From positions 1,442 to 14,789 of the forward strand of contig JAOZOT010000043.1 in assembly GCA_029933115.1 (NCBI GenBank): a DNA stretch of 13,348 nt, written 5' to 3'. How positions within the stretch are numbered: the first letter of the stretch is position 1; each line of letters starts with the position of its first letter. The notes under the pieces are model-generated. The model was not told where the DNA came from and did not search any database. It saw only the letters and a list, made by a program, of their open reading frames with translations. Positions 12,901 to 13,348 of this stretch are shown piece after piece. A program made the position numbers and the translations under genes. The DNA comes from Anaerolineae bacterium (GTDB lineage: Bacteria > Chloroflexota > Anaerolineae > E26-bin7).

Positions 12901-13033
12901 CCAGCGTTATGAAAGAGACCAGCGCCAGCCGCCGCAGGCAGAGCAAATTCATTCCGGCCCGATGGCGCCGTTCGACATCTGGCTCAGACCGGTCTAAACC
13001 GGGTTCAGTGTTTGTCGCCGGACCTTGTTTCAT
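1..13033 (-). CDS. Giant secreted/surface protein of beta-helix modules with choice-of-anchor Q and DUF11 domains (3'-partial)
   Basis: One minus-strand frame runs from the ATG at 13033 to the left edge without a stop, at least 4,344 residues; the C-terminus is missing. Spot checks at more than ten places keep the same frame, so no frameshift is apparent. The start is supported by AGGAG seven bases upstream. In order: basic N-terminus and hydrophobic segment (residues 1-65), beta-helix modules 1-2 (68-716), Ig-like pair (717-946), modules 3-7 (947-2942), Ig-like pair (2943-3209), module 8 (3210-3561), one Ig-like and three DUF11 domains (3562-4035), module 9 (4036 to edge). About 66 rungs carry GGG-[IVLFA]-Y and SNTA/NNTA. 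By family knowledge these are pectin-lyase-like parallel beta-helix (PbH1) repeats of extracellular proteins. No catalytic residues were recognised, so a structural or adhesive surface role is inferred. Family type is fairly certain; exact function is unknown. Confidence 0.93.
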   Translation of the reverse strand, partial: MKQGPATNTEPGLDRSEPDVERRHRAGMNLLCLRRLALVSFITLGTFLLAIFLRLLSHPQPLRAAGPYHYVAPDGTDSTDCSISSPCRTIQQAVSNAAAGDEIRVAAGYYTGTVTLNKNLTLRGGFTTTNWATPDPDQYPTTIDAQSAGRVIEVSNGVSATVSGFRLTGGNSSNPGAGVYNLGTLTLQDSEIFGNSTSTYGGGVAHEGSTLILRSDKIYSNTAPSSHGGGVYVLTGTAVLEANEIFANAASTIITNAGTGGGININDGEVTLKSNLIYSNTAAYGGGILVNEGIVQLENNTFYDNYATQNGGGIYVYSGTTSITNSLIISNTAISGGGIYSATSGLSVTFCDFFGNSPDHMADSGGSIDPTTLGSNNRITNPLFVDPQNFDLHLSSGSPAIDSGAITTTVTVDYEGEGRPFGAGMDRGADEYTDLTGSCYARLDYGQVYTNVQAAVDAANTNSLIQVAGYCSGVEVRGGFSQTVYISKTLTLRGGYTVTDWVNPSHGPTILDAQGQGRVIYISSTGGISPLIENLHVTNGSADYGAGVYLGANVTATLQNNVIYGNVASAGGGGVYNYGSGDALLQHNTIYSNTANLGGGVFASTNGSGVVTLRNTIVANNTATNGGGVYNPDTQARFALSFNDFYNNTGGDYYGASSTTDISVPPGLKDPANNDFHLVFTTSQVINLADPASTLTTDFEGDSRPQGTRSDIGADESIFYTGVELSDAPESPWIITDTGAVKGSFITFTHAITNTGYTPTLTDTFVITWTNSDGWDVTLVGISSPVVLTTGASLTFNVVVSVPSTASDPIYNETTITATSETNAAAFDTAQDVIVAPGVELAPSYTENADPGEVITYTHTLTNIGPTDAFTISFESPLGWVQLVTPTGPITLAHGETELIFVRVRVTDTAPANLADVVHVWANSVGYPGVSDVVTDTTIANPTAGPRYVATSGSDTNNNCKVSGSPCATIGYAVSQAAWGDPILVAQGTYNESGIYINQNLELLGGYSGDFGSRDVNPANTIINAQNSGRALRIQVPAGFHPLVEGFTIRNGATGGVGGAVYVQASSAPTLTQLIIMDSSATQGGGVYIDAGDPVLQNVVISGTTASTQGGGIYINSGSPLIRSVTISHTTAISGGALYLENGSPTFETGRVYSNTADAGGGFYNSGGSLTLWNNFIYSNTATTGGGGGIYNSGSLDLTNDTLYGNQAATFGGGVFDQNSNSLTISNTIIAASTAITGGGLYYDSSGSLAIDYNDFWNNTATSFPDSNVSTGSHSISADPLFVDAAGGDFHLSSDSPAVDSADPNTFLTSDIDGEMRPSNQGFDMGADELAGCLARVVNPSNGEQVGPLYGVVQDAVDAAPQDYVVQISGICRGVQPRLVDGQQISQTVFISDSLTLAGGYDSNFNYTGATTILDAQGLGRVVVITGSVFVEISHLTLSGGNATGLGGGPGGGDAGGGLYNHNSSLTLQGSVITDSQATYGGGIYNYNITGTLTLGGDEEAERTYVMSNTATYGGGAYLDGGSPTIAHVTFEQNSATQGGGLYLAGSSPTISQTVLYSNTASLGGGAYNAAGLLSGQVITVAYNSATNGGGFYNAGGGQLSLQRSVVLSNTASTDGGGLHNTGALTVVNTIVANNTATGGDGGGLYNQSANLSVRHDTFYANSAGNQGGGIYHSSSSSSPVINSTLIVSNTASSGGGIYSANADPDFDYNDVVGNSGGDYGGNLVSGDGTGNISADPNFISTDPASSSFLRIASGSPAEDAGDPNSPITNDIDRDPRPSNQGFDIGADEVSGCYVRNQRLGIVYGSIQVAVGQSQDNDLLQVAGICRGVNTFADSGQTISQTVFLTKTLTIRGGYTRDNWTDPDPVANPTILDAMTWGRVVYITNSAVITISGLHLRQGNAVNGGAVFVGDGSLTMTQTLVYSSTATNGGAVYNASGQITLDSNDLRDNQATNGGAFYHAGGTSLLQNNIIRNNTATDGGAVYNNAITLTVRHNTIYANSATNGGGFYTTNANPTLVNNIFANNTATTGHAIYSTVSYTPDYNDAYPATNAYGGSASAGPNSLSVDPLFVNAPGGDFHLQDASPVIDQGDPTMTLLHDFEGDLRPGGQGFDMGADEIAGCRARIVRTGVIYGNVQRAIDNSIPGDVIQVTSDRECRGVHPFNSGGQIISQTVHITHELTLVGGYDSNFALTSPIIPTILNPATQGRAMLITDTVAVTISNFSLINGDAAGLGGGPGDAGGGLYYYGSAGTLSNVSFYSNTADYGGGLFQAGGSLTLTNSYVWTNTATYGGGIYNDSNALWLVGNEIYQNLATQGGGLYNAGSITMTLENQIHHNTAESNGQGGGFYNDAGASATLDLGNRFYHNYSDQDGGAIYNNGGDLTLWNTLIYTNTAVSEGGGLYNSGSTSILHNTFYQNAATSPTGRGGAIYISSGTPTIKNNIFDSNTAREGSAVHGSSGTLDYNDYWPGNAAGQVGGGVSTGSNNLNADPLFVDAANGDFHLRSTSPLINQAQELGVPHDFENDPRPVNAGSDIGADEYSACLAQVVRTGEVYGRIQTALDNAVSGDTIRVAEGVCEESITIDKDITITGSWEKDFSDYVRDAQDNVYLATTIDALGQDRVITATGPISVSLSWLAVTNGSTGSNGGGIWANVTYLDLSEVNVISNTATNGGGVYIGSGVTATLDSVNIDNNQASGDGGGVYNSSNSNVTFWNGGISGNQAGGNGGGMYNASGSQIYAGGGYPIEDNQADNGGGVYNNGATFTLVNKQINNNQATSGDGGGIYAASGSVLDLTNLGLYGNTATGNGGGLYRNDGSGSAALYHATIRQNDASSQGGGVCNLGSSMIISASIVASNTASTGSGVYGGTGATVNIAYTLRWNNDYTGVSEGTGNIVGDPHFRNIGGDLLYNSPAIDAVPTSASHVTIDRFNESRPQICAKDMGRDEYLVGERTMTWVGSEPLPQGSATLAPTESFTYTFRFRNDSENWSNGFVVGPGYTETITVTLNSSQGWAEIVGIVGGANADIQPGGQVATFDIGPGQVVDIQVKVTVPAGAYATDPSDDSTKEFTSLSYQVWQCPGYVGPSPPSGTSYEAETWVEEDRNFVIAPDNFGAALPGQTVTYTHIITNIGNITDTYTIAPKAGFYALGEIAQPASGQITLSPLQTGTVVISVTIHSYAAGGLTDITSVIAQSNGDPALQKAAANNTVISYTTGTRYVSLDGKDSLVDETVGNPDPGAVDYKDNNCTQPSVGPCRTIQQAIDQAANGDLIKIEQGTYGLVYTDVLTTTYKGQVITQTAFVNKSVTLQGGYDRDNWNEDPPNHISQTTTINPQAQGRAIYVTADVTATVDRLTIANGSAAGQGGGPSGENAGGNIYNEGGNLTLSANRIQGGGGSTVLGGGLYHGGGTLLLQNNLLHDNQVISQGGAIYIYTGTATLQNNTFYNNSASQEGGAVYVDNGNLVITNTIFAGNTSSGGAVHGQPATASLDYNLYCNNTISDTGGTIPAPSPPNDVLADPQFVNPSASPPDLHLQAGSPARDTGDPNTDLNIDYDNDSRPLGLGYDIGADERVPVRGLLFYSDNVTDTLAGSTLVFTHTLENTGDITETVTITYTSTQNWDISFVPPLPYTATLGAGESMTVTVTITVPTGSNGLTNVTTLTATTVLSPTIVDTVQDTIHVKSAVWQISKAVTPATTVQPGQYLTYTLTITNNGDLATSGTYTITDELPTHTNFVTATPSPVLTDPVTWVSSDTVGIGEVITRTFVVTVSRPLTDGTPIVNQTYSITGGGAYTEAIGAPVTVTVEAPASLSITKTASADPVQPGDYLTYTITVANAASALGPALDVVVSDTLPANVVYQSMGFVAPTTGTFTDTSVPLLSWQLANPIAVGDSAQVTAAVRVTSPLAASILTNTYGVTATNLTAYVSGTITTTVAPVNSITLSKTVEPTRVTPGEVVTYTITLTNSGNGVPTVALTDVLDSAFNPPTYTTNVTVPGRTWDTTEGVVTVSFTATVPLTPNTYYNQVVTATYDLSQTTISHVAPVTVRNCWVRLNDDPTDYTTVQAAVDASTQPTDVVKVAGYCAGVETRAGVTQTVYISKTVTIRGGYTPSFTDPPDPTANPTTLDALSGGRVIYITGDISPTIEGLRLTGGDASGELGGGVYVISATATFSNNLVFSNTADYGGGFYLEQSASTLSSNTVTSNTANYGGGMCLYYSDATLSGNDIISNTANSNGGGLYLEQSAAAVSGNTLSDNNASSGGGLYLYYSGGATLSSNDVISNTASSNGGGLYLYDSDGATLSGNTVSGNNASSGGGLYLDISDATLSGNTVSGNTAGANGGGLYLYDSDGATLSGNT
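929..1255 (-). other. DUF11 repeat 3
   Basis: Residues 3927-4035. Shows NSITLSKTVEPTRVTPGE, VVTYTITLTNSGNG, TVALTDVLDSAF, TWDTTEGVVTVSFTATVP and ATYDLSQTTISHVAPVTVR. It joins directly to the cap of module 9. Confidence 0.84.
1256..1648 (-). other. DUF11 repeat 2
   Basis: Residues 3796-3926. Shows ASLSITKTASADPVQPGDY, LTYTITVANAASALGPAL, VVVSDTLPANVVY, VAPTTGTFTD and AVGDSAQVTAAVRVTSPL, ending in TITTTVAPV. It is typical DUF11 order and somewhat longer than its neighbours. Confidence 0.85.
1649..2014 (-). other. DUF11 repeat 1
   Basis: Residues 3674-3795. The opening AVWQISKAVTPATTVQPGQ, then YLTYTLTITNNGD, TITDELPTHTNFV and GIGEVITRTFVVTVSRPL, is the hallmark order of the DUF11 conserved repeat ('K.....V.PG..v.Yti.vtN.G ... 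v.D.LP'). In other bacteria these repeats are beta-sandwich stalk domains of large surface proteins. Confidence 0.85.
2015..2350 (-). other. Ig-like domain C0
   Basis: Residues 3562-3673. Starts VPVRGLLFYSDNVTDTLAG, then STLVFTHTLENTGDITETVT, STQNWDISFVPP, LGAGESMTVTVTITVPTG and TTLTATTVLSPTIVDTVQDT. It has the same layout as the A and B pair domains and leads into three DUF11 repeats. The family is assigned by pattern only. Confidence 0.62.
2351..3406 (-). other. Beta-helix module 8 (type B cap, about 5 rungs, choice-of-anchor Q domain)
   Basis: Residues 3210-3561. The type B cap is the longest (3210-3350): RYVSLDGKDSLVDETVG, NCTQPSVGPCRTIQQAIDQA, GDLIKIEQGTYG, ITQTAFVNKSVTLQGGYDR and TTINPQAQGRAIYV. 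About five rungs follow (GGNIYNE, GGGLYHG, GGAIYIY, GGAVYVD, GGAVHGQ), with the exit LDYNLYCNN. The Q domain (3504-3561, bases 2351-2524) has ADPQFVNPS, DLHLQAGSPARDTGDP, DYDNDSRPLG and YDIGADER. It follows pair B and precedes the DUF11 block. Confidence 0.86.
3407..4207 (-). other. Ig-like pair B (two beta-sandwich domains)
   Basis: Residues 2943-3209. The first domain, to about 3731, has ESFTYTFRFRNDSENWSNGF, GYTETITVTLNSSQGWAEI, GPGQVVDIQVKVTVPAGAY and then YQVWQCPGYVGPSPPSG, an unusual Trp/Cys/Pro tail. The second, from about 3730, has APDNFGAALPGQTVTYTH, IITNIGNITDTYTI, LSPLQTGTVVISVTI and ITSVIAQSNGDP. The plan matches pair A. They are assigned as Ig-like (NEW3- or DUF11-like) spacers by pattern only. 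Confidence 0.62.
4208..5416 (-). other. Beta-helix module 7 (type A cap, about 9 rungs, divergent Q-like domain)
   Basis: Residues 2540-2942. The cap (2540-2638) begins CLAQVVRTGEVYGRIQTALD, then GDTIRVAEGVCEESITI; the usual 'C-x-G-V ... SQTV' is lost and the cap is shorter. About nine rungs (GGGIWAN, GGGVYIG, GGGVYNS, GGGMYNA, GGGVYNN, GGGIYAA, GGGLYRN, GGGVCNL, GSGVYGG) contain short Asn-rich inter-rung turns (NNQASGDGGG). The closing domain (2889-2942, bases 4208-4369) is the most divergent: GDPHFRN, NSPAIDA, ESRPQICAKDM and GRDEY in place of GADE. It is followed by Ig-like pair B. Confidence 0.82.
5423..6676 (-). other. Beta-helix module 6 (type A cap, about 9 rungs, choice-of-anchor Q domain)
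   Basis: Residues 2120-2537. The cap (2120-2226) begins CRARIVRTGVIYGNVQRAID, then GDVIQVTSDRECRGV, where SDRE replaces the usual AG before the second cysteine, and ISQTVHITHELTLVGGY. About nine rungs include GGGLYYY, GGGLFQA, GGGFYND and GGAIYIS, with Trp/Tyr-rich rung faces (YVWTNTATYG). The exit is LDYNDYWPGN. The Q domain (2482-2537, bases 5423-5590) has ADPLFVDAANGDFHL, TSPLINQ, DFENDPRPV and SDIGADEY. Confidence 0.87.
6686..7657 (-). other. Beta-helix module 5 (type A cap, about 6 rungs, choice-of-anchor Q domain)
   Basis: Residues 1793-2116. The cap (1793-1899) begins CYVRNQRLGIVYGSIQVAV, then LLQVAGICRGV, ISQTVFLTKTLTIRGGY and PTILDAMTWGRVVYI. About six rungs (GGAVFVG, GGAVYNA, GGAFYHA, GGAVYNN, GGGFYTT, GHAIYST) use GGA more than GGG. 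The exit motif is PDYNDAYP. The Q domain (2061-2116, bases 6686-6853) has VDPLFVNAPGGDFHL, ASPVIDQGDP, DFEGDLRPG and GFDMGADE. Confidence 0.87.
7667..9037 (-). other. Beta-helix module 4 (type A cap, about 10 rungs, choice-of-anchor Q domain)
   Basis: Residues 1333-1789, the longest module. The cap (1333-1441) reads CLARVVNPSNGEQVG, LYGVVQDAVDAA, VVQISGICRGV, ISQTVFISDSLTLAGGY and TTILDAQGLGRVVVI. About ten rungs include GGGLYNH, GGGAYLD, GGGFYNA, GGGLHNT and GGGIYHS. One charged insertion (GGDEEAERTYV) interrupts the second rung near 8535. The exit motif is FDYNDVVGNSGGDYGG. The Q domain (1732-1789, bases 7667-7840) has ADPNFIS, ASGSPAEDAGDPNS, DIDRDPRPS and GFDIGADE. Confidence 0.87.
9047..10195 (-). 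other. Beta-helix module 3 (type B cap, about 8 rungs, choice-of-anchor Q domain)
   Basis: Residues 947-1329. The type B cap (947-1052) starts RYVATSGSDTNNNC, then GSPCATIGYAV, GDPILVAQGTY and INQNLELLGGY. About eight rungs follow (GGAVYVQ, GGGVYID, GGGIYIN, GGALYLE, GGGFYNS, GGGIYNS, GGGVFDQ, GGGLYYD), closing with IDYNDFWNNT. The Q domain (1268-1329, bases 9047-9232) is near consensus: ADPLFVDAAGGDFHL, DSPAVDSADP, DIDGEMRPS and GFDMGADE. It is the first of five consecutive helical modules without Ig-like spacers. Confidence 0.87.
10196..10528 (-). other. Ig-like domain A2
   Basis: Residues 836-946. Begins APGVELAPSYTENADPGE, then VITYTHTLTNIG, SFESPLGWVQLV, ITLAHGETELIFVRVRV and VTDTTIANPTAG. 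It repeats the plan of A1, and the two probably arose by duplication within this architecture. It ends immediately before the RYVA start of module 3, so it acts as a spacer between two helical blocks. Confidence 0.65.
10529..10885 (-). other. Ig-like domain A1
   Basis: Residues 717-835. Thr/Val/Ser-rich beta-sandwich-type sequence with the signature FITFTHAITNTG, then DTFVITWTNSDGWDVTLV, LTTGASLTFNVVVSVP and NETTITATSE. The pattern 'F/YTH..TNTG ... GW ... L..G....V.V.VP' resembles NEW3-like and DUF11-like domains that separate functional modules in secreted bacterial proteins. The precise family is uncertain. It follows module 2 directly. Confidence 0.65.
10886..11719 (-). other. Beta-helix module 2 (type A cap, about 4 rungs, choice-of-anchor Q domain)
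   Basis: Residues 439-716, the shortest complete module. The type A cap (439-540) begins CYARLDYGQVYTNVQAAVDA, then IQVAGYCSGV, SQTVYISKTLTLRGGY and PTILDAQGQGRVIYI. About four rungs (GAGVYLG, GGGVYNY, GGGVFAS, GGGVYNP) end in LSFNDFYNNTGGDYYG. The Q domain (657-716, bases 10886-11065) has KDPANNDFHL, TDFEGDSRPQG and SDIGADE, but the usual SPAxD is replaced by TSQVINL. It begins six residues after module 1 ends. Confidence 0.85.
11738..12832 (-). other. Beta-helix module 1 (type B cap, about 7 rungs, choice-of-anchor Q domain)
   Basis: Residues 68-432. The cap (68-170) starts YHYVAPDGTDS and carries the close cysteine pair of CSISSPC, then RTIQQAV, GDEIRVA and LTLRGGF; this is the DUF1565-like opening seen before many beta-helices. 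About seven rungs follow (GAGVYNL, GGGVAHE, GGGVYVL, GGGININ, GGGILVN, GGGIYVY, GGGIYSA). The last rung exits through VTFCDFFGN. The Q domain (376-432, bases 11738-11908) shows NPLFVD, DLHLSSGSPAIDSG, GRPFG and DRGADEY. It is the first folded unit after the signal sequence. Confidence 0.85.
12839..13033 (-). other. N-terminal export signal with long charged extension
   Basis: Residues 1-65. The first 27 residues are hydrophilic and charged (for example DRSEPDVERRHR). Basic CLRR follows, then an uncharged stretch at about residues 36-53 (LALVSFITLGTFLLAIFL), then LRLLSHPQPLRAAG. A cut after Ala64 or Ala65 would release a mature protein starting near GPYHYVAP, exactly where the first cap begins. 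The N-region is longer than in a usual Sec signal. Met28 (12952) could give a more normal signal, but it lacks a Shine-Dalgarno, whereas Met1 has a good one. The segment could also stay uncleaved as a signal anchor. Confidence 0.75.
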
Positions 13034-13040
13034 GACATTT

Positions 13041-13045
13041 CTCCT
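13041..13045 (-). promoter_or_regulatory. Shine-Dalgarno of the giant gene
   Basis: On the minus strand AGGAG lies seven bases before the ATG at 13033. It decides the start: the overlapping ATG four bases upstream reads ATG TCA TGA and stops at once, and the in-frame Met28 at 12952 has no such site. Confidence 0.85.
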
Positions 13046-13060
13046 GGGGATTGAGCCCAC

Positions 13061-13138
13061 GAGCCATTCGGTTTGCTCCATGCGGGGTAGGAAAGCACCT
13101 CAAGCTCAAGGCGTGCGCCTCGTTTGGTTGAATGGCTC
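13061..13138 (-). promoter_or_regulatory. Structured leader: 9-bp inverted repeat enclosing 60 bases
   Basis: The perfect arms gagccattc (13061-13069) and gaatggctc (13130-13138) can pair in the transcript just upstream of the Shine-Dalgarno. Inside them, 13107-13112 and 13117-13122 form a six-pair hairpin with one wobble and a four-base loop. A closing stem with an inner hairpin this near the ribosome site could be a cis-acting leader or riboswitch-like element. It matches no riboswitch consensus that I recognise, and chance pairing is possible. Confidence 0.4.
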
Positions 13139-13149
13139 TGGAACTCAGA

Positions 13150-13183
13150 AGGTCGCCGGTCAGTTGGCATCAGCAGGCGACCT
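13150..13183. promoter_or_regulatory. Hairpin, 8-bp perfect stem
   Basis: aggtcgcc (13150-13157) and ggcgacct (13176-13183) are perfect inverted copies around an 18-base loop. No T run follows on either strand, so it does not look like an intrinsic terminator. It could be part of the leader RNA of the giant gene or a protein-binding palindrome. Confidence 0.4.
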
Positions 13184-13294
13184 GAGGATGCTGTCCCGCT
13201 TGAAAGGGCAAGCTGCTGCGCTTATATGCAGGCTCGGTAGATCGCGGATTTTGTTCGCAGTGGGCGATTTATGACCTCAAAAATGGGTAACACT

Positions 13295-13348
13295 TTAGTT
13301 TTGTGAGCAACTGTCTACGAGGGCAGTCACCGCCTCCCGCCTGGCGAT
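13295..13348 (-). CDS. Possible 3' end of an upstream minus-strand gene (17 codons)
   Basis: From the right edge, one minus-strand frame reads IARREAVTALVDSCSQN and ends with TAA at 13295-13297. The composition is protein-like, and the AT-rich DNA after the stop would suit an intergenic gap. Seventeen codons are too few to prove a gene or assign a family. If real, it is co-directional with the giant gene, about 260 bases upstream. Confidence 0.2.
   Translation of the reverse strand: MARREAVTALVDSCSQN

Larger units (their letters stand above)
13034..13348. other. Upstream intergenic/leader region
   Basis: No convincing complete gene is present. The region holds the Shine-Dalgarno and the inverted repeats listed separately, plus an AT-richer stretch at about 13250-13305. 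A TATAAG hexamer (minus strand, 13221-13226) lies about 190 bases before the start codon but lacks a good -35 element, so no promoter is called. Confidence 0.5.

Noticed and set aside
11855..12997. Plus-strand ORF of 380 codons as a real gene
   Set aside because: It is antisense to module 1 and the signal segment, with no clear ribosome site; its sequence is the shadow of rung repeats.
12839..13033. Twin-arginine (Tat) signal
   Set aside because: An RR pair precedes the hydrophobic core (residues 34-35), but the surrounding LRRLALV lacks the usual S/T-R-R-x-F-L-K, and the protein has no sign of a cofactor-bearing folded export substrate.
13150..13183. Intrinsic terminator of an upstream gene
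   Set aside because: The stem is good but no T run follows on either strand.
13221..13226. Promoter -10 element TATAAG (minus strand)
   Set aside because: No credible -35 hexamer at 16-18 bases, and the position is about 190 bases from the start codon; a single hexamer is weak evidence.

Overview
The window holds one giant gene on the minus strand and little else. A single reading frame starts at 13033 and stays open to the left edge, giving at least 4,344 codons with no stop. The 3' end, and with it the C-terminus and any cell-surface anchor, lies outside the window. The only other sequence is about 315 bases of leader and intergenic DNA at the right edge (13034-13348). This contains a clear Shine-Dalgarno, several inverted repeats, and possibly the last 17 codons of another minus-strand gene.

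The product is predicted to be exported: a basic N-terminus and hydrophobic segment are followed by a mosaic of extracellular-type repeats. Nine right-handed parallel beta-helix modules can be read, containing about 66 rungs built on GGG-[IVLFA]-Y and SNTA / NNTA motifs. Each of the eight complete modules has the same order: an N-terminal cap with a cysteine pair, 4 to 10 rungs, in most a (D/N)-Y-N-D-like exit motif, and then a domain of the 'choice-of-anchor Q' type (DPLF...DFHL...SPAxD...RP...DxGADE). Ig-like or DUF11-like stretches separate some modules: two domains at 10885-10196, two at 4207-3407, and four at 2350-929, the last three of which are typical DUF11.

From left to right on the window, which is C- to N-terminal in the protein: module 9 rungs and cap (1-928), four Ig-like/DUF11 domains (929-2350), module 8 (2351-3406), Ig-like pair B (3407-4207), modules 7, 6, 5, 4 and 3 (4208-10195), Ig-like pair A (10196-10885), modules 2 and 1 (10886-12832), signal/anchor segment (12839-13033), and leader (13034 onward).

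GC-rich DNA, giant beta-helix/DUF11 proteins and choice-of-anchor Q domains together suggest a Chloroflexota bacterium (Anaerolineae or Caldilineae type). This is an inference from protein style, with no marker gene to confirm it. The likely role is a very large surface or secreted fibre, for example in adhesion, sheath or biofilm structure. No catalytic motif, defence system, mobile element, CRISPR array, tRNA or rRNA was seen. The long plus-strand reading frames are antisense shadows of the repeat-rich gene.
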